A stretch of DNA of 64,000 nt from Thalassomonas actiniarum (GTDB lineage Bacteria > Pseudomonadota > Gammaproteobacteria > Enterobacterales > Alteromonadaceae): the NCBI RefSeq assembly GCF_000948975.2, contig NZ_CP059736.1, positions 868,001-932,000 of the forward strand. Reading direction: 5' to 3'. Below are positions 41,301 to 47,300 of this stretch, piece by piece. A program made the translations under genes and the position numbers. Numbering within the stretch: position 1 is the stretch's first letter; every line of letters begins with the position of its first letter. A model generated the notes under the pieces. That model saw only the letters and a program-made list of their open reading frames with translations. It did not search any database and was not told the DNA's origin.

Positions 41301-42993
41301 GGTTGGACTTTGTGTGGGGCGTTCATTGGCAATGATGATAGGAATATTAGGTATATTCCAAGCAGGTGGCGCCTACGTACCACTGGATCCTGATTATCCA
41401 GAAGACCGGTTGACTTATATGCTGGAAGACAGCCAGACCGATATTGTTATCACTCAGGCTTGTTTTGCAGAGAAAGTACGTACATTGGTATCGAATGAGA
41501 CACAGGTGATCGTACTGGAAGAGAATGGCCGACTTTCTGAAAATTGTCTTGCTACAGTGAGAAACAGCGCACTTCAGCTAAAAGAAGAGGTGAAGCCTGA
41601 TAATCTGGCTTATGTCATCTACACTTCCGGCTCTACCGGTAAGCCTAAAGGGGTTATGGTAGAGCACAAAATGGTGGTTGATTATTGCTATTCAGTGGTA
41701 GATAAGATGGCTCTACAGCGTTGCGATACCTTTGCCTCTGTCTCGACCTTCTCTTCTGATTTAGGAAATATCGCGCTATACGTGCCGATCATGTTTAGCA
41801 AAACCTTGTATTTGTTCTCTAACGATTTTGTAAATAATCCGATTGAACTACATAAATACATTGCAACTCACCCGATTGACTGTATGAAGATCACACCGTC
41901 TCACTTTGAAATGTTCAAAGTGTCAGAGGCGGAAATTATTAGGGTATCTAAAGTACTCATCTTTGCGGGTGAACCACTAACGAGACAAATGGTGGAGCTC
42001 GTTAATACCCTAAACCCAGAGTGTGAGGTGTATAACAACTATGGACCGACAGAGACCACAATTTCTAAACTTTCGACGTCCGCATTAGTGAGCAGTGAGA
42101 TTTCTGAGATAACCCTTGGTAAGCCACTGAATAACGCCCAAGTGTACGTGCTTGATGAAAACCAAAATGTACAGCCCGTTGGTGTGCCCGGGGAGTTGCA
42201 CATTGCCGGTAATGGGGTGGTTCGAGGTTACCTTAATCGCCCTGACCTGACTGAAGAGAAGTTCATTATTAACCCGTTTGTTGAAGGGGAGTTGATGTAC
42301 AAGACCGGCGATCAGGTTCGTTGGTTAACTGATGGCAATATTGAATTTTTAGGACGAGTGGATAATCAGGTTAAAATTCGCGGGTTCCGTATTGAGCCGG
42401 GTGAGATTGAATCCTGCCTTAACCAACACCCTGACATTAAAGAAAGCACTGTCGTGGCTCAGGGAGAAGGAGCCGGAAAACAACTGATTGCCTTCTATGT
42501 TGCTGAAGAGCCGGTAGAGAATAATGTTGCCAGTGATGTGCTAAAAGAGCACCTGTTACAAACCTTGCCTGACTATATGTTGCCGGCAGCATTTGTTTGT
42601 CTGGAAGCTACTCCATTAACCTTAAATGGTAAAGTTGATCGTCTTGCTCTTGAGCGAATGGATGTAACCCTAGAATCAGGCGAAACCTATGTGGCGCCAC
42701 GTAATGACATGGAAAGACAGCTTGTTGCCATCTGGGCTGAAATCTTAGAATTAGATTCAGAGAAAATAGGTGTTTATGACAGCTTTTTTGAATTGGGCGG
42801 GCATTCATTACTCGCGGTTCTACTTGTATCTAAAGTAGGCAAGCAGCTTGGCATGGAATTGCCTTTATATGTACTTTTCGATTCACCAACCATCAATGAC
42901 ATTGCCGAAGAGCTGAGCGCTGCACAAGCTCAGTTTGAACAGCCGTGGGAAGAAGATCTTGAAGAAAGTGAGTTTGAGGAAGGGACACTATAA
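23308..42993 (+). CDS. NRPS-1: FAAL-PCP plus five elongation modules (one with epimerase)
   Basis: A 6561-residue initiating synthetase. Domains with rough residues: fatty acyl-AMP ligase 1-545; PCP 570-645 (S607); C 660-1100; A1 1120-1610; PCP 1620-1695; C 1715-2165; A2 2195-2718; PCP 2725-2800 (GGDSI); E 2815-3255 (HHMAVDGVSW, GWFTSVFPV); C 3270-3745; A3 3757-4270; PCP; C 4370-4820; A4 4840-5365; PCP (GGNSL); C 5475-5925; A5 5938-6450; PCP. Pocket codes read by eye: A1 DILQLGMVWK (Gly-like), A2 DSVTIAEVWK (unassigned, epimerised), A3 DVWHFSLIDK (Ser), A4 DATKVGEVGK (Asn-like), A5 DLIKIANISK (unassigned). All C domains keep HHxxxDG. The acidic C-terminus ending EEGTL fits a docking tail for NRPS-2. 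It begins with TAAGGA seven bases before the ATG. Confidence 0.95.
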   Translation: METIHDFLAAHAFSKADNKAFTFIEDNGEQSQLSFDELHQRAQSIAQYLTTEVEAGARVVLLYPPGLEYIQAFLGCLYAGVVAVPLYPPQSKKHTGRVLTVIDDCQASLILTNSRLKEQLEAELSPMPVKGFNELTHSKTTNILTFPASDQVAFLQYTSGSTGTPKGVVITHENIVANLKTLQQATHCAEQDVFCNWLPLFHDLGLVNTLLLPIFLGAHSVLMSPVRFIKSPLAWFKAITEFKASICGAPNFAFDHCLERIKPHQLTGIDLSSWRIAFNAAEPVDAETLMRFCDRFARAGFKESAIFPAYGMAEATVFICGGVHTAPYTALPFSSEALQEGKAQLPGDDDKQQVLIAHGHIQAEHHLKIVSPKTLTELPDGQVGEIWFAGPSLAQGYWNDPEKTAASFGACIEGDEQSYLRTGDLGFLHEGELYISGRIKDVMIIKGRNYYPQDFEKLAYTVYPGLSQNGAAAFEVNGNAVLLLEVSRNKIRGFDYALACETIKAAVFEQFEVVLADILFLKAGRVNRTSSGKIQRSLSNKRYLADDIDYLYSASKGGSAPENQQDSEKAAELVSELEANLCALWQDVFGLDSIGVEDNFLNLGGHSLLASTLISQIQKKWNVEVSIRDFFTANTIRQLAKVIESASASQLPAIEAVANTDKVLPSFAQERMWFVNQIESALAQYNLSFSLKLYGELNESYLQQAFTTIITRHQALRTTLHEAAGQVYQKVQETFQFDLTRIDLTELSKVEQDSRVGELSQEEAEKAFNLASDLMLRVTLVKLNAQSHIMLLTVHHIAADGWSLGLLTKELNALYAAKVHGSQSVLPALDIQYTDYANWQRDWLKKDVLQKHLSYWKTHLSDLPVIHALPLDHARPSLQSFKGASVQRTLGKAIQEGLHKLARENEATLFMTLNAAFASFLSRYSGETDIVFGSPIANREQAEVAPLIGLFINNLVFRSDLSADPTFVELLQQSKERTFAAYEHQQMPFEKLVDELQPERNLSHSPLFQVMLILQNQEMDALNLPGLEAKQLQPANNFAQYDLTLTLNESDNGVEMQWQYASDLFEQATIERMVESFEILLAGIIKSPGTKVSQLPLLSQAQSTQLLNHCHDNVREYPQDKCIHELFEQQAQLCPDAVAAVFNKETLTYQQLNQRANQLAHYLVKQGVKPDSVVGICIDRSLEMLVATLAVMKAGGAYLPMDPSYPQARLAYMLEDSKVQWLVTHKHLSERLSFAPSICLDDESVCCELAQLEHNNLDKESLGLTANNLAYLIYTSGSTGKPKGVMLEHRNATNFLTSMQDAPGMTQDDTLLAVTSLSFDIHVLELYLPLSVGASVVIASSENVLSPDDLAKLIDENQITVMQATPATWKMLVSNDWQPQGTVKALCGGEALSEDLKNALLSRSSLELWNMYGPTETAVWSAICKIESAISLGAPIANTQFYVLDNHLNPVPVGVAGELYIGGEGVARGYFERPELTAESFIQSPFSDARLYKTGDLVCWLADGTLQYLRRADFQVKVRGHRIELGEIESGLRQHSEIKDAVAHVWNEGGDANLVAYVTSQSSDIENGLQQKLTGHLEAFLPAYMVPNAFVCLEQMPLTPNGKINHNALPKPQLMDELEYIAPETATEKQLCQLWQQLLNIEPKGGEWISVNSNFFSLGGHSLLAARLVAQIRSHWNVEVAIRTLFSEQTVRKLASVIDHSSASKKTEILPASDNELTPLSFAQQRLWLIEQIERGTNQYNMCQAFTLSGELDVAAMTSAFEAIIKRHLVLRTTIETTDSGEAIQVVSSDWDFSIPLLDLTDMTETDQEQAIANNIKEESSRLFELNSDLMIRVKLLKLTESSHVLLITMHHIAIDGWSVSIIFDEFNRLYREPKLQLPEIAIQYGDYAHWQKTWLQDQVLDHHLTFWKSRLQDLPEVHNLALDRPRPPVQNYEGAHYIQTISADVQEGLNKLAQASNTTMFMVLHAALSILLARHANKDGNSADAENIVIGSPVANREQSELAPLVGFFTNSVVLQLNLSENPCFADLLQRSKEDLLAVYEYSQLPFEKLVDELKHERNLAYSPLFQVKLALQNNEQGWFDLPGISAGKIEQSHSVALHDLSLDIFELEKNGHADGLKLDWEYATALFDGATIERMSAHFEILLKGIIEAPQARINELPFLSSTETEQLLSWSKWSSQDGGSAKSASVVRQGKSVLDLFEEQVANNPNNIAAVFRQSAQLSEKISYQELNAKANQVAHYLVDEGVKPDTLVGLCVERSLEMIIGIWGILKAGAAYVPIDPDYPDKHIEHILDDSGLEIILTSAELLSELPFEDLQILPLDDEMWDSFLGDYDEGNPDRDKLGLKLNNLAYVIYTSGSTGSPKGVTVEHGALAQSTLARFEAYQESPESFALFSSYAFDSSIVGIFWTQVSGGKLCIVDIKQGLDLKAFETLMAEEQISHFLTLPSLYQTMLSADLQPSSSLKTVIVAGEACDLNLVQQHQSHELWQSCRLVNEYGPTEACVWSSFYDCTSHNGSLVPIGTTAPHSTLFVLGNELQLCPPGVTGELYVGGENLARGYLNAPELTDEKFIESPFQKGQRLYKTGDLVRCLPEKDGKPGNLEFVGRIDHQIKIRGFRIELGEIEAAIVANELVSEVVVLAKSLDPSQDSKQLVAYVVANKDNSEDFQGDNGFNEANFREALKVYLEKLLLSHKIPSVFVMLDNLPHTPNGKVDRKALQAKEVPVQLMQKYVAPKTDVEKQLCEIWQKLLKLNKVGITDNFFAIGGDSILAIQAVTQAAKQGLVITTRQIFECQIIEKLALLVGSESQVEAPQESISGEQILIPIQREFLASDLVEQHHYNQSVLLTLPEDFSIDALQQIIVAMYQRHDILRLSVNDNKATYVPFTEQLAERAVKLLDLGHLEGESWQFELGKLGAEIKAGLSLADGDIFRAVLFEGAVDQRRLLLTLHHMAVDGVSWRILLQDMASAFEQWQQQSEISPAAKTSSFQQWGEYLLSYANSDDLQSEKAFWLAQAFEQVNNLPVDHHGVEDNRIAVSETVSFELKETETQALLNQCTAAYRTQINDLLLSALYLAMHRWTGQESFRIDLESHGREALSESLDLTQTMGWFTSVFPVTLMAASASSMADVIKAIKEQLRSVPQNGIGFALMQHMLTDESQRAAFTQAAGGASEILFNYLGQFDQVVNNESPFQEAVEFAGDDVSSQRQRGHMLELNGMVSGGKLRFTLRFNGLQYQQETMTTLAQGIESALYEVIEHCQSKDAGGVTPSDFPLSRVNQAQLDAWYQSYPNMEKLYATTGMQQGLLFHSSLEQSAYLTQLSVELAGPLDAAAMKHAWQEVVRRHDVFRTTFSDDHSHQLVLSDIDLPYTWLDWSQLGELAQQQQLEQFLQNDRAQGFDLKMAPLMRVALITLSEQRHCLIWSNHHALSDGWSLPLVLKEVISIYKETHHRVGEHSAELVSSSALSNTPQYEHYIAWLQQQDEEKARAFWKDMLASVESPTQIYIDSVSQSGTGEAGKQKLSLTQEMSAQLQSLARQHQVTLNTLVQAAWAFAIHRYSGEQQVIFGETVSGRPPELPGVEQIVGLFINSLPVVVNIDPEQDIGSWLRSLHQASIDRVDNGYLPLSEIQTLSPMGNTGGQDRKLFDTLVVFENYPVDQEIHKIIAGSGLTVTDIGNEEQTNYALTLMVLPEGTDLQGKLSFELGYQTEQFAAETIAQFLAQFELILTGLLEQSCKAVGELSVLSAQQERQLLAWNNTASEYQQDKCIHELFEQQVAQTPEALAVTFDGDAIATLTYAELNAKANQLAHYLIEQGVKPDALVGLSVERSVEMVIGLLGIIKAGGAYVPLDPGLPAARLDYMVQDSGVDIVLTQEKFATLFPSDQQSTVCLDQFEIFANYANDNIDKVALGLTPEHLAYVIYTSGSTGKPKGVESIHRGMMNRLDWMHSEYQLKADDRVLQKTPYSFDVSVWEFFWTLGYGAQLVVAKPEGHKDPEYLHDLIQTQQVSVMHFVPSMLANMVSAVSFSELSSLRYVFCSGEALPKKLVDDFLAAKASNTQLFNLYGPTEASIDVTHWTCEHSCQLDIIPIGRAINNTQLYVLDKQLKPLPVGVPGELYIGGHNLARGYLNRPELTAERFIENPFYNANTANSSERLYRTGDLVRYLPDGNVAFIGRIDDQVKIRGFRIELGEVESQLSAQAGIDSALVIAKELAGNLQLVGYIKANHELDKDAQVTLAAQVKAGLSTQLPDYMVPSILMVVNEWPLTPNGKVDRKALPAPDGSALQGEYVAPQTDTEKALVEIFSKLLTIAADKISTTANFFELGGHSLLSIRLISSIRTYFEVELPVQAVFEAKSLSALSLAIESHRGGMLRAPLEVIARTKDSYAVSFAQQRLWFIDQLQGGSAQYNMPMAFDVQGNLDVSLIDDVFTQILARHEVLRTVYVEADGEAKQRIRPMSALDFAIGVEDMRHLTGEMQAQAVQERVEADITTAFDLSSDVMLRVRYLRTADEAGVLVFNMHHIASDGWSMEVLTKEFFALYDAFSHGLANPLPALAIQYADYAHWQRTHLAGEVLDRQLEYWEKQLEEAPAVHSLPLSKPRPEVKQYAGAEIKGHLPAKVSEQLQALARQHQLTPFMLLHAALSLVLSRHSNSADIVIGTPVANRQQEELAPLIGFFVNTLVLRTDTAHATLSDYFKHIRQVHLEAQANQDVPFEQLVDRLKVPRSTSHSPLFQIIMNMNTDYGISNDDVTATQLAGLAITPYQSETVQEKFDLNISLNLHHEGIDLNWAYDVNLFSEQAITRLNDHLCRLLTGLSEVTEASIAPQRLPMLSEAETHHLVSELNETAMDYPQDKCIHELFEQQAKDNPDKVAVVFEDTQLTYQALNEQANQFAHYLVEEHGVKADTLVGVCVERSLEMVVGILGILKAGGAYVPLDPKYPQERLNHILADSGVQLVFTQAHIRTAIQSANTSYGSDWLVVDGLGLADSEHLCSDYKTSNLSSNELGLTTNNLAYVIYTSGSTGQPKGVMLEHQSVSNYLTNVQHYPHDDIRCTVMSTSLNFDATVTPLFGAWMRGGYLKVLSENHNIFNELSEVMQTEPSAMFKLTPAHLQGLELQQKVLGRHVVVVGGEAFSYDLARKIATMMPNSYFINEYGPTEATVGSSAEVFALNDLAELAGATDISIGRPILNTQLLVLDSDNELLPAGVTGELYIGGAGLARGYINRPELTAERFINNPYYDANNPVSSARLYRTGDLVRYLSDGRLEFVGRADDQVKIRGFRIELGEIEHQLNQSEAIDSALVVASEIAGMQQLVAYIKGAGPLSLSGQAELFERLKEALALHLPDYMIPDLYVLVDAWPLTPNGKIDKRALPHPESRNSKHTYTLPETDSEKKMVAIWAELLALDEEQIGTTTSFFELGGNSLLTMRMMVRIKSAFNQMMNVEQLFEEPTISSIANKLDCLTAMEETTEAESNKIPPIESVSRVLENGTSIASFPLSFSQERLWFVDQFSSDGAVYNVPEALTISGELDIELLEQAFNHIIERHENLRTIFPSQDGVAQQIILDELSFALERVDLSHYDNDEMRHQKAKELCQKEAEKPFDLTTGPLFRAKCLRLSEQEHILILNMHHIITDGWSTGIMIKEFSQIMDCLKKGQNPDLPPLPIQYLDYSVWQRKLLQEGGLLEKQLGYWQEKLAGVPESLNLAADYPRQNVQTSAGTRYAFNLDAQLSADLKDLADQQGCTLFMTLLAAFNALLYRYTGQDDICLGSPIANRQYEETQNLIGMFVNHIALRNQVDGKASFNTLLEQVKTTCLGAYEHQDSPFDKVVDLVQPERNTSVSALFQIAFILQNVPMESLGENIRSYPLDYSFSKFDQVVTFVESAEGLSGVIEYKTSLYKPETIERIASHFVALCRAITKTPTAQINALEYIGEAEKQQLLVDYNQTQASYPQDKCIHQLFAEQVTAHPDKVALVEALSSGTSDASKQLTYQQLHDQSYELALYLQSQGVQPDSLVGLCVGRSLAMMIGILGIFQAGGAYVPLDPDYPEDRLTYMLEDSQTDIVITQACFAEKVRTLVSNETQVIVLEENGRLSENCLATVRNSALQLKEEVKPDNLAYVIYTSGSTGKPKGVMVEHKMVVDYCYSVVDKMALQRCDTFASVSTFSSDLGNIALYVPIMFSKTLYLFSNDFVNNPIELHKYIATHPIDCMKITPSHFEMFKVSEAEIIRVSKVLIFAGEPLTRQMVELVNTLNPECEVYNNYGPTETTISKLSTSALVSSEISEITLGKPLNNAQVYVLDENQNVQPVGVPGELHIAGNGVVRGYLNRPDLTEEKFIINPFVEGELMYKTGDQVRWLTDGNIEFLGRVDNQVKIRGFRIEPGEIESCLNQHPDIKESTVVAQGEGAGKQLIAFYVAEEPVENNVASDVLKEHLLQTLPDYMLPAAFVCLEATPLTLNGKVDRLALERMDVTLESGETYVAPRNDMERQLVAIWAEILELDSEKIGVYDSFFELGGHSLLAVLLVSKVGKQLGMELPLYVLFDSPTINDIAEELSAAQAQFEQPWEEDLEESEFEEGTL
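35650..38080 (+). repeat. Block of NRPS-1 repeated in NRPS-4 (Ser A-domain tail, PCP, C, start of next A)
   Basis: DNA from the end of the serine adenylation domain through PCP4, C4 and the first part of A4 matches NRPS-4 about 59739-62165 very closely, with an offset of 24,089 bp that changes by only 3 bp. The stretch around 36060-36420 (linker and PCP) looks identical in three places: here, 60147-60510 and 63375-63735. Confidence 0.75.
36601..39648 (+). repeat. 3,048-bp near-identical repeat, copy 1 (NRPS-1 C4-A4-PCP5)
   Basis: This block and 52933-55980 in NRPS-3 stay in register with a constant offset of 16,332 bp, so there is no net insertion or deletion across a C domain, an Asn-type A domain and a PCP. 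Differences are scattered single bases, mostly in the C domain and its linker; the adenylation core is almost unchanged. Confidence 0.88.
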
Positions 42994-43024
42994 AAAATGG
43001 TGTGTAACTAACACTTAACCGAAG

Positions 43025-43057
43025 CAGCTTCTGCCTGAATATCTCGGGCAGAAGCTG
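43025..43057 (+). other. Hairpin after NRPS-1
   Basis: CAGCTTCTGCC (43025-43035) pairs perfectly with GGCAGAAGCTG (43047-43057) across an 11-nt loop, 31 bp after the NRPS-1 stop. No T-run follows. It may slow exonucleases or be a weak or Rho-assisted terminator reducing expression of downstream genes. Confidence 0.55.
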
Positions 43058-43214
43058 ACACCTTAAGTCAGGGAAATAATGGCTAAAGCTCAAATTAGAA
43101 ATATGGAAATATTTTCAGATGGGTGGTGCGTGGTATTGCGCAACTGATTGCATGTAGTAGAGCGCTGTCAGATAGCGAAACACAGCCATTGAAACAACTA
43201 ACAAGAAATGATTT

Positions 43215-43238
43215 TTCAGCTGCAAATGAGCAGCTGAA
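43215..43238 (+). other. Hairpin just upstream of the first oxygenase gene's RBS
   Basis: TTCAGCTGC (43215-43223) and GCAGCTGAA (43230-43238) form a 9-bp stem with a 6-nt loop, ending 3 bp before the AGGA ribosome-binding site (43242-43245) of the 43254 gene. It could affect translation initiation there. Confidence 0.5.
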
Positions 43239-43253
43239 TATAGGACTTAAAAT

Positions 43254-44243
43254 ATGTCAATAATAACAAGTATTTACAGCGAAAAGGCTGATGCCCCTTT
43301 TTTAGTGGAGAGAAAGCGAGATGGTGGCAATGCTTCCAGCAATGATAGCGGCTTGGATGAATTGTTAGACTGGAAGTCAGACAACGTTGAACTTTTGCAA
43401 GACAAGCTGTCGACGCATGGCGCTATTTTGTTCAGAAACTTTGACGTAAACACCGTTTTACTTTTTGATCGATTCCTTGAACACTTCAAAGAAGCGTCTT
43501 TGCTTGATTATGTTGGTGGAAACTCTCCAAGAACAAAAATGTCACAGGGAATTTATACCTCTACTGAATATCCGGCGGATCAGTTTATTTCATTACACAA
43601 TGAACTTTCATACGGCGAACAATGGCCGGCACAACTGTTTTTTTGCTGCGTCACCGCACCGAATGCAGACGGTAATACACTGATTGCCGATGGTCGTAAA
43701 GTACTGCAATGGTTGGATCCCGAACTTGTAGATATGTTTGAGACCCGCAAAGTTAAATATATCCGAAATCTTCACGGGGGCCGCGGCTTGGGTCCGTCGT
43801 GGCAAGACACCTTTGAATCTCAAGATCGGGATGAGGTAACTGAAATCTGTAAGAATTCCAATATTGACTTTCAGTGGAAAAAAGATGGCAGTCTCAGAAC
43901 CTGCCAGATTGGCTCTGGTGTGGAAGAGCATCCGATCACAAAAGAAAAAGTTTGGTTTAATCAGGCCGATCAGTTTCATCCCTCTAATCACCCGCCAAAA
44001 TTTTACGAAGCACTAATGCATATGTACGCAGGGCGGCTGCATGACTGCCCCACGCATGCCTGTTTTGGCGATGACAGCCCGATTGAGGATGCAATGTTAG
44101 CTAGCGTGAGAAATGCTTTTAAAAAGCAAACCATTTATTTCCCTTGGCAGCAAGGTGATGTTTTACTCATTGATAATATGTTGATGTCCCACGGACGTGC
44201 CGCCTTTTCTGGCCCGCGAAAAATCTTAGTTGCGATGTCCTGA
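43254..44243 (+). CDS. SyrP/TauD-like Fe(II)/2-oxoglutarate beta-hydroxylase 1
   Basis: A 329-residue TauD/TfdA-family oxygenase. The iron triad is H115-x-E117 in SLHNELSYG plus the distal H313 in SHGRAAFSGPRK; the nearby R322 is placed to bind 2-oxoglutarate. A glutamate instead of aspartate in the HxE pair is the pattern of SyrP and AsnO/VioC-type amino acid hydroxylases found with NRPSs. It probably hydroxylates the beta carbon of an aspartyl, asparaginyl or related residue, free or PCP-bound. It sits between NRPS-1, which has an Asn-type module, and NRPS-2, and is bounded by hairpins on both sides. The AGGA site before the ATG at 43254 supports the start. Confidence 0.87.
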   Translation: MSIITSIYSEKADAPFLVERKRDGGNASSNDSGLDELLDWKSDNVELLQDKLSTHGAILFRNFDVNTVLLFDRFLEHFKEASLLDYVGGNSPRTKMSQGIYTSTEYPADQFISLHNELSYGEQWPAQLFFCCVTAPNADGNTLIADGRKVLQWLDPELVDMFETRKVKYIRNLHGGRGLGPSWQDTFESQDRDEVTEICKNSNIDFQWKKDGSLRTCQIGSGVEEHPITKEKVWFNQADQFHPSNHPPKFYEALMHMYAGRLHDCPTHACFGDDSPIEDAMLASVRNAFKKQTIYFPWQQGDVLLIDNMLMSHGRAAFSGPRKILVAMS

Positions 44244-44245
44244 TC

Positions 44246-44274
44246 AGGCACTGTGCTGTTTCAGCACAGTGCCT
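44246..44274 (+). other. Strong hairpin directly after the first oxygenase gene
   Basis: AGGCACTGTGCT (44246-44257) pairs with AGCACAGTGCCT (44263-44274), a perfect 12-bp stem with a 5-nt loop, starting two bases after the stop codon. It lacks a T-run, so it is not a standard intrinsic terminator. It could still separate expression of NRPS-2 from the upstream genes. Confidence 0.6.
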
Positions 44275-44344
44275 GTTAGACGGTAAGTCATATTTAAAAA
44301 CACAATATATTTTGTTAGACAAGTGAGTTTGAAAAGGAAGTACT

Positions 44345-47300
44345 ATGGTTATAGCCAAGTTCATTAATGAGATAAATGCTAAAGGCATTAAACTGTGGCA
44401 AGAAAATGGACAGCTAAAATTTAAAGCTGCAAAAGGTGCCTGGACTGACGAAGTTCGTGAAAAAGTTATTGCAAATAAAAAAGAGATAATCGAATTTTTG
44501 TGCCAAAGGTCACAAAAAGCTGATGTGCCAGCTATCCTCCCTGTCACTAGAATAAAGGAGGATGGCAGTCCCATCGAATCATTCCCTTTAAGCTTTGCCC
44601 AAGAACGACTATGGTTTATTGATCAACTGGAACCCGGCAGCACAGGTTATAGCCTTCCTGTAGCGGTGACTGTCAGTGGTGAGCTCAACATTGAACTATT
44701 AGAACAGGCCTTTAACCTTCTGATTGCACGTCATGAAAGTCTTCGTACGGTATTCGCCACTTATGAAGGTACGGCGCAACAAGTAATCCTAGAGCACATA
44801 GCGTTTAAGTTGGAACATGTTGACCTGAGTAATCATAAAAACGATGAAGTGCTTCACCAGGAAGTTCAACAGCTTTGTCAGGCCGAAGCTGCGACGCCTT
44901 TTGATTTAAGCAAAGGACCTTTGATTAGAGGTAAGTTGTTCAAGCTCAGTGAAAAAGAGCATGTTCTTATGCTGATTAAACATCATATTATCAGTGATGG
45001 ATGGTCAATGGGGATCATGATAAAAGAGCTTGGACTGATGATGCGTAGCCTGCAACTGGGTCAAAGTCCAAATTTGCCTCCGTTACCTGTTCAATATGTT
45101 GATTACAGTGCCTGGCAAAGAAAATGGTTAGGTGATGGGGGATTACTTGAAAAACAACTTGCTTACTGGAGTGAAAAACTCGCTGGTGTGCCTGAAAGTC
45201 TCAATTTGGCGACCGATTACCCTAGGCTGAGTGTGCAAAGTGTTGAGGGAGACAAGCATAGCTTCAGTTTAGATACCAGGCTAACCTCCAAATTGAAAAG
45301 TATGGCAGAGCAAAACGGTTGCACACTTTATATGGTTCTGGTGGCTGCTTTTAACGCTTTGTTGTATCGCTATACCGGCCAGGAAGATATTTGTGTTGGC
45401 AGCCCTGTCGCCAATAGACATTATGGAGAAACCGAGGGATTAATAGGCCTGTTTATCAATACGTTGGCGATAAGAAACCAAGTAAAGGGAGATGCGTCGT
45501 TTATCGCTCTTTTGGCACAGGTTAAATCAACTTGCCTGGCAGCCTATAAACATCAAGATACGCCTTTTGAGAAAATCGTCGATACTGTACAGCCTCAGCG
45601 TAGCACAGCAATTAACCCCATATTTCAAATTATGATAGGCCTGCACAATGAGCGAATGGAAGAGTTAGCAGAGAATATTAGAAGATACCCTATCGATGTT
45701 GATAGCAGCAAGTTGGACTTAACCCTCTCCTTTACAGAGCACCCCACAGGGATCAATGGCGCTGTTTCATACAAAACTTCCCTTTTCAAACCGCAGACTA
45801 TTGAGCGGCTGACGAAGCACTTTGTGAATATATGTCAAGCCATTACGTGCGCCCCTGAAGTTAACATCAGTAGTCTGGAGTTTATAAGTGAAGCTGAAAA
45901 GCAACTGCTGTTAACAGAGTACAATCAAACTCAGACTAGCTACCCTAATGATAAATGTATTCATCAGTTGTTTTCCGAACAGGTGAAGAGTAACCCTGGT
46001 AAGAAAGCAGTTGTTTTCCATGATGAAACAATGAGTTACCAACAACTCTATGACAAGAGTCATGCGTTGGCATTGTACCTTCAATCATTGGGTGTTAAAC
46101 CAGACACACTGGTAGGATTATGTGTGGAAAGGTCTTCAGATATGATGGTGGGGATCTTAGGGATATTACAAGCTGGCGCAGCTTATCTGCCTCTGGATCC
46201 CGATCTTCCAGATGACCGGTTAACCTTTATGCTCGAAGACAGTGAAGCCGCTATCATTCTGACTCAGGAAAAATTACGGAACAAGCTCTCCGGTTTAGCC
46301 AGCAAAGATACAAAACTTATCGCTCTGGATCAGCAATGGTCAGAGATTAGTCTCTTTGCGGACGAGCTAAAGCGTAAGCAAGTCAAGTTACAACAACTTG
46401 TTAAACCTCATCATTTGGCTTATGTCATTTACACTTCGGGTTCTACAGGACAGCCTAAGGGGGTAATGATCGAGCACCGGATGGTAATTGACTATTGTTA
46501 TGCCGTATTTAATAAATTAGACCTGCAACACTGTGAAACTTTTGGCGCTGTGTCTACATTTTCAGCGGATCTTGGCAACATATCGCTCTTTGTTCCTGTT
46601 ATGTTTAGTAAAACCATCGTTATGTTTTCTAAAGGCTATGTCAATAATCCTCCCAAGTTGAAGCATTACCTCGATAATAACCTTGTTGATTTCATGAAAA
46701 TTACACCGTCTCATTTTGAAATGTTCAAAATATCTGACTCGGAGATTGTGGCTCCTGCTAAGGTTCTTATTTTTGCGGGAGAGCCTTTAAGTAAAGAAAT
46801 GGTTGAGGTGGTTAATTCTTTAAAACCTGGATGTAGGGTTTTCAATAACTACGGACCTACAGAAACAACCATTTCAAAATTATCAACCGATGAATTAATA
46901 AGCGATGAGATTTCGAGCATTAACTTAGGAAAACCCTTATCTAATACACAAGTTTACATCCTCGACAAATACAAAAACCTTGTGCCAACAGGGGTTCCGG
47001 GAGAGCTTTATATCGCGGGTGAAGGGGTTGCCAGAGGTTATCTCAATCGCCCTGAACTTACTGAAGAAAACTTTCTTGTTAATCCCTTCAATACGGAAGC
47101 TGCTGACAGTTATTCCCGTATGTATAAAACCGGTGATTTAGTTCGTTGGCTAGATGATGGCAACATCGAGTATTTAGGTCGAGTGGACACGCAAGTTAAA
47201 ATCCGCGGGTTCCGTATTGAAGTAGGTGAGATCGAAGCACAACTTAATCAACATCCTGAGATCAAAGAAAGTATCGTCACTGTCAGTGGCCAGGATAGCC

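Noticed and set aside
43079-43147. Short open frame ending near DGWCVV that slightly resembles part of an MbtH-like protein
   Set aside because: Only 22 codons, no conserved MbtH start or tail, and no good ribosome-binding site; the similarity is too short to support a gene or remnant.
43025-44274. Intrinsic terminators ending the operon after NRPS-1 or after the first oxygenase
   Set aside because: The stems are strong but no T-run follows any of them, and collinear NRPS genes continue on the same strand.
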